Positions 17,863 to 30,990 are shown, counted from the stretch's first letter. The stretch is DNA of 64,000 nt from Vogesella sp. LIG4 (GCF_900090205.1 NZ_LT607802.1:409858-473857); one strand, 5' to 3'. The notes: generated by a model from the sequence alone, not told the origin. Translations and numbers: made by a program.

Positions 17863-18540
17863 TTATTTTTTCTTGGCAAAACGGAAGCGCGGCGCCGGGG
17901 TGGACGCGGCTTTCGGCGCGGCCTGCGGTTTGTGCTCTTTCCGTGCCGGCGCCTGCGCGGCGGGCTTGGCAAAGCGTGGGCGCGGCAGGTCGGCCAGCGA
18001 CACCTCGATGCTGCGCATCATGCCCGGCTGCAGGTCGTCCAGCCGCCACGGGCCTATCGCCACGCGCACCAGGCGCAGCGTGGGCAGGCCCACCTTGGCG
18101 GTCATGCGCCGCACCTGGCGGTTCTTGCCTTCGCTGATGATGATCTCCAGCCAGCCGTCCGGCACCGTCTTGCGAAAGCGCACCGGCGGCTTGCGCTCCC
18201 ACAGTGCCGGCGGTTCCGGCAGCAGGCGCACCTCTGCCGGCTGGGTAACGAAATCCCCCAGGTCCACGCCGTTGCGCAACGCCTGCAGCTGCTCCTCGCG
18301 CGGCGTGCCCTCCACCTGCACCCAGTAGGTCTTGGGCTGCTTCCAGCGCGGGTCGCTGATGCGGTGCTGCAGCTCGCCATCGCCGGTAAGCAGCAGCAGG
18401 CCCTCGCTGTCGGTATCCAGCCGGCCGGCCGGGTAGACACCAGCCAGCGGCACGCAGGATTTCAGCGTGGGGTGCAGCGGGTGCTCGGAAAACTGGCAGA
18501 TCACGCCATAGGGTTTGTTGAGCAGAATCAGTTCAGACAT
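17863..18540 (-). CDS. rluE: 23S rRNA pseudouridine synthase RluE
   Basis: A 225-aa RsuA-family pseudouridine synthase without an S4 domain, starting MSELILLNKPYGVICQF. The catalytic Asp is in GRLDTDSEGLLLLT (about residues 44-57), and EGKNRQVRRMTAKVGLPTLRL is the conserved C-terminal core. The EALRNGV-like stretch and GPWRLDDL match RluE, which modifies U2457 of 23S rRNA in E. coli. An extra basic Ala/Pro/Lys-rich tail of about 35 residues (KPAAQAPARKEHKPQ...) may bind RNA. An in-frame extension to 18642 is not needed. Confidence 0.9.
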   Translation of the reverse strand: MSELILLNKPYGVICQFSEHPLHPTLKSCVPLAGVYPAGRLDTDSEGLLLLTGDGELQHRISDPRWKQPKTYWVQVEGTPREEQLQALRNGVDLGDFVTQPAEVRLLPEPPALWERKPPVRFRKTVPDGWLEIIISEGKNRQVRRMTAKVGLPTLRLVRVAIGPWRLDDLQPGMMRSIEVSLADLPRPRFAKPAAQAPARKEHKPQAAPKAASTPAPRFRFAKKK

Positions 18541-19018
18541 GGCAGCGCACGGCGAAAATCTCGATGCTGCGCATGATAGCAAGCCGGGCCGGCCAAGGTC
18601 ACACCATGCGGCCAACCCTTGTGCCGCGGCGCTGCCACGCATGACGCCAGCAGGCGCAAAAACAATTCAAACGATCGTTTGCGAACATCAAAACTAGCAA
18701 GCAGCCGCTTTGCTTCGGATGTGTGGCATGAAACGTCGCTTCAGCGCGACATAATTCATATTCGAACAAGCGTCTATCTTGAAAACGACAGGAAAGTTCG
18801 AAACTGCTGCAAACAGCCAGCCCCTGACGGGGTATAATTCGCTTCTGAAAAGTCGCCCGAGAGTCACCGGGCTGCCAGCCCCCTGGCGCCGCCACCAACG
18901 GCAGCAGCAAGCCCGCCTTTCCAAAGTCTTTCCCCGCGTCGACACGGGTTGTCGTCCAGTACAGCATGCCCCCCGTGCCATCGTTATGTCGTCACAAGAT
19001 AATCATGGAGATAGCGTA
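18541..19018. promoter_or_regulatory. 478-base gap upstream of monomeric icd with promoter and operator-like palindrome
   Basis: This gap holds a GCGGCCAAC word (18608) and the palindrome CAAAC-GATC-GTTTG at 18668-18681. That palindrome matches the PsrA-type operator (G/C)AAAC-N2-4-GTTT(G/C). TATAAT at 18833-18838 is a perfect -10, but no good -35 lies 16-18 bases upstream. A GGAG lies before the ATG at 19019. Short open frames here show no coding signs. The operator identification is inference. Confidence 0.5.
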
Positions 19019-21256
<2,238 letters not shown>

Positions 21257-21280
21257 GCAGCACCCGCTTCATCACACCAA

Positions 21281-21309
21281 ACGCCAGGGTTCGCCCTGGC
21301 GTTTTTTTA
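21281..21309 (+). terminator. Terminator after monomeric icd
   Basis: ACGCCAGGG / CCCTGGCGT hairpin with a two-base loop and seven T, 24 bases past the stop. Confidence 0.93.
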
Positions 21310-21512
21310 TTGCCTGTCACCCAGGCTTGCTGCCGGTCATGTTTTGCCCGCCAGCTGCCCGGCTAGAATGAAGCGGCGTGGTGCGAAACAGGCAACAAAC
21401 ATTCCGGTGCGGCCAACCTTGAGCTAACAATAACAAGCAGGGAGCCCGCGAGACGGGCCGGGAGCGGCGCCGGACAGTGCCACGCCCATGGTCAACACAG
21501 AAGGAGCAATTG

Positions 21513-22757
<1,245 letters not shown>

Positions 22758-22776
22758 ACCGCCCCGCTGCAAACGA

Positions 22777-22805
22777 CAAGGCCCGCGCTGCGGGCCTTGT
22801 GCTTT
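22777..22805 (+). terminator. Terminator after dimeric icd
   Basis: AAGGCCCG / CGGGCCTT hairpin with a short T-containing tail (GTGCTTTT), 20 bases past the stop. Confidence 0.75.
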
Positions 22806-22812
22806 TCCGCCA

Positions 22813-22832
22813 TGCGGCCAACGTTGGCCGCA
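22813..22832. repeat. Inverted pair of the 10-base word, perfect 20-base palindrome
   Basis: TGCGGCCAAC is immediately followed by its reverse complement GTTGGCCGCA, with no loop. It lies between the icd terminator and the stop codon of the converging LysR gene. Confidence 0.9.
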
Positions 22833-22834
22833 AG

Positions 22835-23722
22835 CTAGGCCCAGTCCGGCGCCATCGCCCGCACCGTGTCCAGCACCTGCTGCTTGGGCGCATCCGGCCG
22901 CTTGCCGGCGCGCCAGGCCATCATCACCTCCCACTGCCACAAGGGCAGATCGCTGAGCTGCAACTTCACCAGCCGCCCCTCGCGCAGATCGCGCTTTACC
23001 GCCACCTCCGGCGAGAAAGTCAGGAAGCCGTGCTCCATCGCCAGCTCGCGCGCCGCGCTGGCCGGCTGGATGGCGTGCAGCGGCCAGCTGACAGTGCGGT
23101 ACGGCCGCAACAGCGCCAGCAGCTCGTCGCAGCCATCACCCCAGAATTGCGGCGCCAGCCGCTGATTGGCCACCTCGGCCAGCGTCAGCGTACCGGCGCG
23201 CGCCAGCGGGTGGCGCTTGCTCACCACCGGCACGATGGGCGAGCGCCAGATGCGCTCCATCTGGATGCCGGCCATCGGCGGGCACTTCAACACGAAGCCC
23301 ACCTCAGCGGCACCGGTGAGCAGGCGCTCCATGATGGCCGGCGAGTGGTCGGTACTGCAGCGGATCTCGAACGGCGCCTCGGCCAGCGCCAGCAGCACCG
23401 GGCCGAAGATTACCGACGCCAGCGATGGCAGACAGGCCAGCGTCACCCGCGGCAGCGCCGGCGCACCCTGCACCGCCTTGCGGCCCTCGTCCAGTGCCGC
23501 CAGCGCGGCACGCGCGGCCGGCAGGAAGGCCTGGCAGGCGGCCGTGGCCACCGCACCGCGGCGGTGACGCAGGAACAGCTGGGTGCCCACCTCCGTCTCC
23601 AGCGCGGCGATGCGCTGGCTCACCTGCGGCTGCGACCAGCCACGGCGGGCGGCCGCCTGGCTGAAACTGCCGCAGGCCACGATATCCAGCAGCAGCGCTA
23701 GATCATCTATCGAAATAGCCAT
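22835..23722 (-). CDS. LysR-family transcriptional regulator
   Basis: A 295-aa LysR regulator. The N-terminal helix-turn-helix ALLLDIVACGSFSQAAARRGWSQ is at about residues 8-30, and an effector-binding domain follows from about residue 90. ATG at 23722 (MAISIDDLALLLD) is used, because the longer open frame runs into the divergent mdtH gene. It is divergently transcribed from mdtH, 94 bases apart, the typical layout for a LysR regulator and its target. The inducer is unknown. Confidence 0.88.
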   Translation of the reverse strand: MAISIDDLALLLDIVACGSFSQAAARRGWSQPQVSQRIAALETEVGTQLFLRHRRGAVATAACQAFLPAARAALAALDEGRKAVQGAPALPRVTLACLPSLASVIFGPVLLALAEAPFEIRCSTDHSPAIMERLLTGAAEVGFVLKCPPMAGIQMERIWRSPIVPVVSKRHPLARAGTLTLAEVANQRLAPQFWGDGCDELLALLRPYRTVSWPLHAIQPASAARELAMEHGFLTFSPEVAVKRDLREGRLVKLQLSDLPLWQWEVMMAWRAGKRPDAPKQQVLDTVRAMAPDWA

Positions 23723-23816
23723 AAGCGAAACCAATAGGAAATATTCACGGTTAGCGGCTTCAATGATAGCTGCAGCGCCGTGACAATAGGGCACCAACTC
23801 AGGGCATGGAACCATC

Positions 23817-25016
23817 ATGGCACGCATGGCACAGGCTCGGCGCCTGGGGCGCTACTTCATTTTCTTCGACACCGCGCTGGTGGTATTCGGCTTTTTCACG
23901 GTGTTTCCGCTGATCAGCCTGCACTTCGTCGACCAGCTGGGCTGGGCCGCCACCGCAGTGGGGCTGGCGCTGGCCATCCGCCAGCTGATGCAGCAGGGGC
24001 TGGGGCTGCTGGGCGGCTCGCTGGCCGACCGCTACGGCGCGCGGCCGCTGATCGTCGGCGGCATGCTGTTGCGCGCCGCCGGCTTCGCCACCATGGCGGA
24101 AGCCGACAGCGCCGCCATGCTGGTATTTTCCTGCGTGCTGTCCGGCCTGGGCGGCACGCTGTTCGATCCGCCGCGCGCGGCGCTGGTGATCAAGCTGACC
24201 CGCCCGGCCGAGCGCAGCCGCTTCTACACCCTGCTGATGATGATAGAAAGCGCCGCCGGCGTGGCCGGCGCCATGATCGGCTCCTGGCTGCTGCACTTCG
24301 ATTTCCACTGGGTAGGCATGGGCGGCTGCGCGATCTTCGTACTGGCCGCTGCGGCCAACCTGTGGCTGCTGCCGCCCTACCGCGTGGCTACCCGCCGCGC
24401 CTCGCCACTGGCCTCGATACGTACCGTGCTGGCCGACAAGCGCTATATGCGGCTGGTGCTGACGCTCAGCGGCTACTACGCGCTGGGGGTGCAGATCATG
24501 CTGCTGGTGCCGGTGGTGCTCAAGCAGCTCAGCGGCAGCAACCAGGCAGTGGGCTGGATGTACGCGCTGGAGACCACGCTGTCGCTTACCCTGCTCTACC
24601 CGCTGGCACGCCTCGGCGAGCGCCACGCCAGCAGCGCCACCCGCATCCTGTGCGGCATCGGCCTGATGTGCGCCAGCCTGCTGCTGATGAGCCAGGTACG
24701 CAGCGCGCTGCCGGCCTTCGTGATCCTGGCGCTGTTCTACATCGGCTCGCTGATCACCGAGCCGGCGCGCGAAACACTGCTGGCCAGCATGGCGGTGGCG
24801 GAGGCCCGTGCCGGCTACACCGGCACCAGCCGCCTGGGGCTGGCGGTGGGCGGCGCCGCAGGCTATCTGGGCGGCGGCTGGCTGCTGGACATCTCGCGCG
24901 CCAACAATGCGCCAGCGCTGCCATGGCTAGTGCTCACCGCCGTCGGTGTCGTCACCCTGCTGGCGCTGCAGCGCCAGCTATACCCGCGGCGCCAGCGCGG
25001 CTGGCAGCCGGCCTGA
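23817..25016 (+). CDS. mdtH: MFS multidrug transporter MdtH
   Basis: A 399-aa major facilitator with about 11-12 helices. The N-terminus MARMAQARRLGRYFIFFD, then LISLHFVDQLGWAA, GGSLADRYGARPLI and LSGLGGTLFDPPRAALV, align closely with E. coli MdtH, and RETLLASMA with SRLGLAVGGAAGYLGGGWL aligns later. MdtH exports drugs such as fluoroquinolones when overproduced. Expression is probably controlled by the divergent LysR gene. It ends at a bidirectional terminator. Confidence 0.92.
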   Translation: MARMAQARRLGRYFIFFDTALVVFGFFTVFPLISLHFVDQLGWAATAVGLALAIRQLMQQGLGLLGGSLADRYGARPLIVGGMLLRAAGFATMAEADSAAMLVFSCVLSGLGGTLFDPPRAALVIKLTRPAERSRFYTLLMMIESAAGVAGAMIGSWLLHFDFHWVGMGGCAIFVLAAAANLWLLPPYRVATRRASPLASIRTVLADKRYMRLVLTLSGYYALGVQIMLLVPVVLKQLSGSNQAVGWMYALETTLSLTLLYPLARLGERHASSATRILCGIGLMCASLLLMSQVRSALPAFVILALFYIGSLITEPARETLLASMAVAEARAGYTGTSRLGLAVGGAAGYLGGGWLLDISRANNAPALPWLVLTAVGVVTLLALQRQLYPRRQRGWQPA

Positions 25017-25036
25017 GGCCGGGAAACGCCGGGCGC

Positions 25037-25072
25037 AAAAAAACCCCGCATCCTGTGGATGCGGGGTTTTTC
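25037..25072. terminator. Bidirectional terminator between mdtH and csp
   Basis: A-run, ACCCCGCATCC / GGATGCGGGGT hairpin, T-run. It serves mdtH on plus and the cold-shock gene on minus. Confidence 0.93.
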
Positions 25073-25088
25073 ATTCCGATCGCGTAAA

Positions 25089-25292
25089 TTACGCTTTCTG
25101 GATGTTGGATGCCTGCTTGCCTTTCGGGCCTTGCACCACATCGAAGCTTACGCGCTGGCCTTCGGCCAGGGATTTGAAGCCTTGCACATTGATCGCGGAG
25201 AAATGTGCAAACAGATCTTCACCACCTTCGTCCGGGGTGATGAAACCAAAACCTTTAGCGTCGTTGAACCACTTAACGATACCAGTTGCCAT
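25089..25292 (-). CDS. cspA: CspA-family cold-shock protein
   Basis: A 67-aa OB-fold nucleic-acid chaperone. It has the RNP1 motif KGFGFITP and the RNP2-like DLFAHFSAI, starting [17 protein letters not shown]. The frame is open further upstream, but homologues begin at this Met. It binds single-stranded RNA/DNA and melts mRNA structure. The 230-base divergent gap to clpS would hold its leader and promoter. The specific paralogue name (cspA, cspD or cspE) cannot be decided. Confidence 0.94.
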   Translation of the reverse strand: MATGIVKWFNDAKGFGFITPDEGGEDLFAHFSAINVQGFKSLAEGQRVSFDVVQGPKGKQASNIQKA

Positions 25293-25522
25293 GAGCCTAT
25301 GAACCTCAATGTAGACAAAGCAGGCTGGTGAGGCCTGCAAGTTGTTTAGGAGCTTGCGCGTTGCTGCATATACAGTAATGTTTGCATCACAACGGCACAC
25401 CGCTTGCATTTCTACGCTTTGCGTGTGACATCGTCAAGACGGCACTATACAAAGCGGCGGCCCTTGAAAAAGCTACCGCCCGAACCAAAATTGAATTGAG
25501 CGCGAATTCGCAGAAGGTTCCC

Positions 25523-25831
25523 ATGTCTACGCAGTACAAGGAAGATGTCGTTACAGAGGCCGCCAAGACCAAGGCGAATCCGCCGCCTCTGTATAAGGTC
25601 TTGTTGTTAAACGATGATTTTACACCGATGGACTTTGTGGTCGAAGTGCTGCAACACTTCTTCCATATGAACGCGGAAAAGGCCACCCGCGTCATGTTGC
25701 AGGTCCACAATGAAGGCCGAGGTCTTTGTGGCGTTTACACCAAAGACATTGCTGCCACCAAAGTTGCACAAGTTTTGCAGCACGCACAGACGCACCAGCA
25801 CCCCTTGCAGTGTGTCATGGAGGAAAACTGA
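25523..25831 (+). CDS. clpS: ClpA adaptor protein ClpS
   Basis: A 102-aa N-end-rule adaptor delivering substrates with destabilising N-terminal residues to ClpAP. The core [25 protein letters not shown] carries the acidic N-degron pocket, and the N-terminal tail is flexible. Its stop codon overlaps the clpA start by one base (TGATG). A weak candidate promoter is TATACA at 25446-25451, about 70 bases upstream of the ATG. Confidence 0.95.
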   Translation: MSTQYKEDVVTEAAKTKANPPPLYKVLLLNDDFTPMDFVVEVLQHFFHMNAEKATRVMLQVHNEGRGLCGVYTKDIAATKVAQVLQHAQTHQHPLQCVMEEN

Positions 25832-28113
25832 TGATTGCCCAGGAACTGGAAGTAAGCCTGCACATGGCGTTCATGGATGCACGGCGCAAGCGGCATGAAT
25901 TCATCAGCGTGGAGCACCTGCTCTTGGCGATGACCGACAACCCGTCTGCGGCCGAAGTCCTGCGTGCCTGCGGTGCCAATATCGACCAGCTGAAGAAACA
26001 GCTGACCGATTTCATCGACGAACATACCCCGACCGTACCGGGCGACACGGATGTGGAAACCCAACCCACGCTGGGCTTCCAGCGCGTGATCCAGCGCGCC
26101 ATCCTGCACGTACAGTCGTCGGGCAAGAAGGAAGTCACCGGTGCCAACATCCTGGTCGCCATCTTCGGCGAAAAGGATTCGCATGCGGTGTACTACCTGC
26201 ATCAGCAAGGCATCTCCCGCCTGGACGTGGTGAACTTCATTTCCCACGGCATCACCAAGCAAAGCTCCAAGCCGTCGCCCAACAGCGGCAGCCAGGATCA
26301 CCACGACAGTGGCGAAGGTGAAGGGGAAGACGGTGGCAGCTCGCCAGGCGGCGCGCTGGAAAACTACACCCTGAACCTGAACCAGCAGGCGCGTGACGGC
26401 AAGATCGACCCGCTGATCGGCCGCGAGCACGAGGTGGAGCGCGTGATCCAGATCCTGTGTCGCCGCCGCAAGAACAACCCGCTGCTGGTGGGTGAGGCCG
26501 GCGTGGGCAAGACCGCCATCGCCGAAGGCCTGGCACGCCGCATCGTGGCCGGCGAAGTGCCGGAGGTGCTGACCCGCGCCACCGTGTACTCGCTGGACAT
26601 GGGCGCGCTGCTGGCCGGCACCAAGTACCGCGGCGATTTCGAGCAGCGCCTGAAACAGGTGATCAAGCAGCTGGCGGAAGACAGCCACGCCATCCTGTTC
26701 ATCGACGAGATTCACACCCTGATCGGGGCCGGCGCGGCTTCCGGCGGCACACTGGATGCGTCCAACCTGCTGAAGCCGGCGCTGTCCAACGGCGGCCTGC
26801 GCTGCATCGGTGCCACCACCTACGGCGAGTACCGCGGCATCTTCGAAAAAGACAGCGCGCTGTCGCGCCGCTTCCAGAAGATCGACGTGCCCGAACCGTC
26901 GGTGGAGCAGACCATCGAAATCCTGAAGGGACTGAAGAGCCGTTTCGAAGCGCACCACGGCGTGAAATACACGCTGGCGGCACTGTCCACCGCGGCAGAA
27001 CTGTCGGCACGCTACATCAACGACCGTCACCTGCCGGACAAGGCCATCGACGTGATCGACGAAGCCGGCGCGGCGCAGAAGATCCTGCCCAAGTCGCGGC
27101 AGAAGAAGGTGATCAGCAAGGGCGAGATCGAAGACATCATCGCCAAGATCGCGCGCATTCCGGCCAAGACCATTTCCAGCGATGACCGCAACGTGCTGAA
27201 GAATCTGGATCGCGACCTGAAGAGCGTGGTGTTCGGCCAGGACAAGGCCATCGAGGCGTTGGCCGCAGCCATCAAGATGTCACGCTCCGGCCTTGGCAAC
27301 CCGCAGAAGCCGATCGGCTCCTTCCTGTTCTCCGGCCCGACCGGAGTGGGCAAGACCGAGGTGGCCAAGCAGCTGGCCTACTTCCTGGGCGTGGAGCTGA
27401 TCCGCTTTGATATGTCCGAGTACATGGAACGCCATGCGGTATCGCGGCTGATCGGCGCCCCGCCGGGCTACGTGGGCTTCGAGCAGGGCGGCCTGCTCAC
27501 CGAGCAGATCAACAAGCACCCGTACGCAGTGTTGCTGCTGGACGAGATCGAGAAGGCGCATCCGGACATCTTCAACGTGCTGCTGCAGGTGATGGATCAC
27601 GGTACGCTGACCGACAACAACGGCCGCAAGGCGGACTTCCGCAACGTGGTGATCATCATGACCACCAACGCCGGCGCCGAGTCGCTGTCCAAGGCCGCCA
27701 TCGGCTTTACCAGCAGCAAGCAGACCGGCGACGAGATGGCCGACATCAAGCGCCTGTTCAGCCCGGAATTCCGCAACCGGCTGGATGCCACCATCCCGTT
27801 CCGCATGCTGGACGAGGTGATCATCCTGCAGGTGGTGGACAAGTTCCTGATGCAGCTGGAGCAGCAGCTGTCGGACAAGAAGGTGGAAATCCACTTCAGC
27901 GACAAGCTGCGCGAGCACCTGGCGAAGAAGGGCTTCGACCCGCTGATGGGCGCCCGCCCGATGGCGCGCCTGATCCAGGACACCATCCGCAAGGCGCTGG
28001 CCGACGAACTGCTGTTCGGCAAGCTGGCACATGGCGGCGAGGTGAGCGTGGATCTGGACGACGAGGGCAAGGTGGCTCTGAGCTTTGGCGAACTGGCCGA
28101 GGCTGCGGTGTAA
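25831..28113 (+). CDS. clpA: ATP-dependent Clp protease ATP-binding subunit ClpA
   Basis: A 760-aa double-AAA+ unfoldase of ClpAP. An N-domain for ClpS binding (1-145) and an acidic Ser/Gly-rich linker (about 147-175) are followed by Walker A sites GEAGVGKT and GPTGVGKT, with DEIH and DEIEKAH as Walker B motifs. IGFTSS in the second AAA domain corresponds to the IGF/L loop that docks onto ClpP. clpP is not in the window. Translationally coupled to clpS. Confidence 0.97.
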   Translation: MIAQELEVSLHMAFMDARRKRHEFISVEHLLLAMTDNPSAAEVLRACGANIDQLKKQLTDFIDEHTPTVPGDTDVETQPTLGFQRVIQRAILHVQSSGKKEVTGANILVAIFGEKDSHAVYYLHQQGISRLDVVNFISHGITKQSSKPSPNSGSQDHHDSGEGEGEDGGSSPGGALENYTLNLNQQARDGKIDPLIGREHEVERVIQILCRRRKNNPLLVGEAGVGKTAIAEGLARRIVAGEVPEVLTRATVYSLDMGALLAGTKYRGDFEQRLKQVIKQLAEDSHAILFIDEIHTLIGAGAASGGTLDASNLLKPALSNGGLRCIGATTYGEYRGIFEKDSALSRRFQKIDVPEPSVEQTIEILKGLKSRFEAHHGVKYTLAALSTAAELSARYINDRHLPDKAIDVIDEAGAAQKILPKSRQKKVISKGEIEDIIAKIARIPAKTISSDDRNVLKNLDRDLKSVVFGQDKAIEALAAAIKMSRSGLGNPQKPIGSFLFSGPTGVGKTEVAKQLAYFLGVELIRFDMSEYMERHAVSRLIGAPPGYVGFEQGGLLTEQINKHPYAVLLLDEIEKAHPDIFNVLLQVMDHGTLTDNNGRKADFRNVVIIMTTNAGAESLSKAAIGFTSSKQTGDEMADIKRLFSPEFRNRLDATIPFRMLDEVIILQVVDKFLMQLEQQLSDKKVEIHFSDKLREHLAKKGFDPLMGARPMARLIQDTIRKALADELLFGKLAHGGEVSVDLDDEGKVALSFGELAEAAV

Positions 28114-28133
28114 GCCTGCAGCTCCTCATGCAC

Positions 28134-28160
28134 AACGCCCCGCACTGCGGGGCGTTTTTC
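28134..28160 (+). terminator. clpSA terminator
   Basis: ACGCCCCGC / GCGGGGCGT hairpin with a loop of three and TTTTT, 20 bases past clpA. The stem matches the fnr terminator. Confidence 0.92.
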
Positions 28161-28317
28161 ATTCCCGATCCACAACATCAGCCACACTCCCCTTTATAGA
28201 TTGGCGACCTTGCACTGCTCGCCAACGACATCCATGCAAAATGAAGGTGACAGGACACTTGCACTCCACATAATGGGTTGGTGCTTTTTGCACCCTGTCT
28301 AATAAGAGGAGAACCTG

Positions 28318-28842
28318 ATGAAGAAACATGTCCAGCTGCTCGCCCTGCTACTCGGGCTCGCCTGTGCTACGGCCCAGGCCGAAGAGCCCCGCAAGATCGC
28401 GTTTGTCGATACCGGCAACACCGGCCGCAGTCTGACAGCCGAGTCCATCGCCAACGCGCTGATCGCACAGAAAAACCTGAAGATCGCGGTGATCTCCCGC
28501 GCCGTGGACATGGACCCGTTCGATGCGCGCCCGGAGGCGAATGCCGCCGCCCTGCTGCAACAGCGCGGCATCGATGTCCGCAGCCACGTTGCCACCCAGC
28601 TCAGCAGCAACGACGTGCGCCATGCGGACCTCATCCTGACCATGACCGCCAAGCACAAAGCCAAGGTGCTGGAGCAATTCCCGGAAGCGAAAGCGAAAAC
28701 CTACACGCTGGCGGAATATGCCAGCAGTGAAAACCGCGATATCGCTGATGCCTGGGGCAAACCGATGGCGGTGTACGAAGACATGTTCAAGCAGATGGAC
28801 CAACTGGTGCCTGCTGCCCTGGATAAATCCATCGCGAAATAA
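28318..28842 (+). CDS. Secreted low-molecular-weight phosphatase homologue lacking the catalytic cysteine
   Basis: A 174-aa protein with a clear Sec signal peptide (residues 1-21, cut after AQA). The rest follows the LMW protein-tyrosine/arginine-phosphatase fold: IAFVDTGNTGRSLTAE aligns with the P-loop FVCTGNTCRSPMAE, then RGIDVRSH, HADLILTMTAKHK and DIADAWG. The nucleophilic Cys is Asp (D31) and the second Cys is Gly (G36). The P-loop Arg (R37) and the general-acid Asp (D144) remain, though the Pro after D144 is Ala. GAGGAGA precedes the ATG. It should be periplasmic and without classical PTP chemistry; it may bind phosphate or phospho-ligands. Confidence 0.78.
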   Translation: MKKHVQLLALLLGLACATAQAEEPRKIAFVDTGNTGRSLTAESIANALIAQKNLKIAVISRAVDMDPFDARPEANAAALLQQRGIDVRSHVATQLSSNDVRHADLILTMTAKHKAKVLEQFPEAKAKTYTLAEYASSENRDIADAWGKPMAVYEDMFKQMDQLVPAALDKSIAK

Positions 28843-28872
28843 GCATTACCCACCACCCGGGCGGGCACGCCA

Positions 28873-29763
28873 TCAACCCCTTGGGTGGTGGGCGGCGTGC
28901 AGCGCCTGCAGCCGCTCGCGGGCAACATGGGTGTAGATCTGGGTGGTGGACAGGCTGGCGTGGCCCAGCAGCAGCTGCACCACGCGCAGGTCGGCACCGT
29001 GGTTCACCAGGTGGGTGGCGAAGGCATGGCGCAGCGTGTGCGGCGACAGCGGCGGGATGCCGGCCTCGCGCCCGTACTTGACGATGAGATGCCAGGCCAT
29101 CTGCCGCGTCATCGCCTGCTTGCGGTTGCTGACGAACAGGTCCTCGCTGCGCGCCGCGCCCATGATCAGCGGCCGGCTTTCCGCCAGGTAGCGCCGCAGC
29201 CAGTCCTCGGCTACTTCGCCCAGCGGCACCAGCCGCTCCTTGTTACCCTTGCCGACAATGCGCACATAGCCCTCGCCCAGATGCAGCTGCGGCAGGGTCA
29301 GCCCCACCAGCTCGCTGACACGCAGCCCGGTGGCGTACAGCGTCTCCATCAACGCCCGGTCGCGCAGCCCCAGCGTGCTGTCCACATCCGGTGCCGCCAG
29401 TAGCGCCTCGACATGATTTTCCGACAGCGCGCCGGGCAGGCGCAGGCCCAGCCGCGGCGCCTGCAGGTGCACGGTAGGGTCGTCGTCGCGCAGCTTCTGC
29501 TGGCACAGGTAGTGGTAGAAGCGGCGCGCGGCGGACAGCCGGCGGGCACGGGTGCTGGGCTGGTCGGTATCGATCAGCTGCAGCATCACCTGCTCCAGCG
29601 CCGGCATGTCGGCACTGTCCAGGTTATGGCCATACGGCGCCAGCAGTTGCTCCAGCCGCGTCAGGTCGCGGCGGTAGGCTGCCAGGGTATTGGCCGACAG
29701 GTTGTCGGCCAGCCATAACGTGTCGAGAAAATTGTCCAGGTGCAGCGATGCGGCAAGCGTCAT
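28873..29763 (-). CDS. xerD: Tyrosine recombinase XerD
   Basis: A 296-aa site-specific recombinase resolving chromosome dimers at dif with XerC. Catalytic residues are R148 (TGLRVSEL), K172 (GKGNKERLVPL), H242 and R245 (HTLRHAFATHL), H268 (LGHASLSTTQIYTHV) and nucleophile Y277. The N-terminal SAM-like domain (about 5-85) is intact. Sequence favours XerD over XerC, but the distinction is by resemblance only. It follows the rpsP operon, separated by a terminator. Confidence 0.92.
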   Translation of the reverse strand: MTLAASLHLDNFLDTLWLADNLSANTLAAYRRDLTRLEQLLAPYGHNLDSADMPALEQVMLQLIDTDQPSTRARRLSAARRFYHYLCQQKLRDDDPTVHLQAPRLGLRLPGALSENHVEALLAAPDVDSTLGLRDRALMETLYATGLRVSELVGLTLPQLHLGEGYVRIVGKGNKERLVPLGEVAEDWLRRYLAESRPLIMGAARSEDLFVSNRKQAMTRQMAWHLIVKYGREAGIPPLSPHTLRHAFATHLVNHGADLRVVQLLLGHASLSTTQIYTHVARERLQALHAAHHPRG

Positions 29764-29800
29764 GGGATGCGGCCAACCCAGGCAAAATTAGATGGGCAAG

Positions 29801-29826
29801 AAAAAAGCGCCGGCAAATGCCAGCGC
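29801..29826 (-). terminator. Terminator of the rpsP-rimM-trmD-rplS operon
   Basis: AGCGCTGGC / GCCGGCGCT hairpin followed on the minus strand by six T, 33 bases past rplS. A GCGGCCAACC word lies at 29769, just before xerD. Confidence 0.9.
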
Positions 29827-29858
29827 TCTCAGGGTACGACAAGTCAAACCGTAACGGC

Positions 29859-30218
29859 TTACTTGCGAACCAGTTTTTCCTTGATACGTGCGGACTTGCC
29901 GGTACGACCACGCAGGTAGTACAGCTTGGCACGACGTACGTCACCACGACGCTTAACTTCGATGGAAGCCAGCATCGGGGAGTAAGTCTGGAAAGTACGC
30001 TCAACGCCTTCGCCGGAAGACAGCTTGCGCACGATGAAGGAGCTGTTCAGACCGCGGCTACGCTTGGCGATTACCACGCCTTCGTAAGCCTGCAGACGCT
30101 CGCGGTTACCTTCCTTTACTTTTACCTGAACGATAACGGTATCGCCCGGTGCGAATTCAGGGATGGTTTTACCCAGACGGGCGATTTCTTCCTGTTCCAG
30201 TTGCTGGATCAGATCCAT
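29859..30218 (-). CDS. rplS: 50S ribosomal protein L19
   Basis: A 119-aa L19, starting [22 protein letters not shown] and containing [23 protein letters not shown] and the basic end [17 protein letters not shown]. It sits at the 30S-50S interface. Last gene of the operon; only one base separates its start from trmD's stop. Confidence 0.97.
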   Translation of the reverse strand: MDLIQQLEQEEIARLGKTIPEFAPGDTVIVQVKVKEGNRERLQAYEGVVIAKRSRGLNSSFIVRKLSSGEGVERTFQTYSPMLASIEVKRRGDVRRAKLYYLRGRTGKSARIKEKLVRK

Positions 30219-30219
30219 G

Positions 30220-30990
30220 TTAATGCTCCTTGTTTTTGCCGGAATCTTGTTCCTGCTGGTACTCCGCCAGCAGCCGAGATTCCTGTTTGGTCAATGTGCG
30301 CGACGCCAGCAGCTCGGGACGGCGCTCGAAAGTGCGCCCCAGGGACTGCTTCAGCCGCCACTTGGCGATCATGGCGTGGTTGCCGGACATCAGTACATCC
30401 GGTACCCGCACGCCACGATATTCTTCCGGCCGGGTGTAGTGCGGGCAATCCAGAAGCCCGTCCACGAACGAGTCTTCATACGCGGACTGCGCGTCGTTCA
30501 ACACCCCCGGCAGCAGGCGCAGCACGGCATCCATCAACACCATGGCCGGCAATTCGCCGCCGGAGAGGACATAGTCCCCTACCGAGATTTCTTCATCGAC
30601 TTCGCTGTCGATCAGACGCTCGTCGATACCTTCGTAACGGCCGCACAGCAGGATCAGGCCCGGCCGTTGCGACAGTTCCACCGCCTTGGCGTGGCTGAGC
30701 CTGCTGCCCTGCGGCGACAGGTAGACCACGTGGCTGCGGCCAACCCCTTGCGCCGCCTGGCGGGCACGCGCAGCAGCGATGGCCTTTTCAAGCGGTTCCA
30801 CCAGCATCACCATGCCGGGGCCGCCGCCATAGGGGCGATCGTCCACGGTACGGTAATTGTCGGTGGCGAAGTCGCGCGGATTCCATGCGCCAAACTGCCA
30901 GATCGACTGCTCCAGCGCGCGGCGGGTGACACCAAAGCGGGTCAGCGCCTCGAACATCTCCGGAAACAGCGTAATGGCGTCAAGCTGCAT
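30220..30990 (-). CDS. trmD: tRNA (guanine-N1-)-methyltransferase TrmD
   Basis: A 256-aa SPOUT methyltransferase making m1G37. The trefoil-knot motifs [14 protein letters not shown] and [21 protein letters not shown] and the N-terminal [13 protein letters not shown] are intact. The ATG at 30990 overlaps the rimM stop by one base (TGATG), indicating translational coupling; a TTG just upstream is not needed. A GCGGCCAAC word falls in frame as VGR (30736). Confidence 0.97.
   Translation of the reverse strand: MQLDAITLFPEMFEALTRFGVTRRALEQSIWQFGAWNPRDFATDNYRTVDDRPYGGGPGMVMLVEPLEKAIAAARARQAAQGVGRSHVVYLSPQGSRLSHAKAVELSQRPGLILLCGRYEGIDERLIDSEVDEEISVGDYVLSGGELPAMVLMDAVLRLLPGVLNDAQSAYEDSFVDGLLDCPHYTRPEEYRGVRVPDVLMSGNHAMIAKWRLKQSLGRTFERRPELLASRTLTKQESRLLAEYQQEQDSGKNKEH

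Noticed and set aside
16020..18137. 705-codon frame opposite aceK and rluE
   Set aside because: Composition is that of an antisense shadow; both minus-strand genes have full family motifs.
18619..18837. 72-codon frame in the gap before monomeric icd
   Set aside because: No ribosome binding site, Ser/Arg-rich atypical composition, and it runs over the -10 element of the icd promoter.
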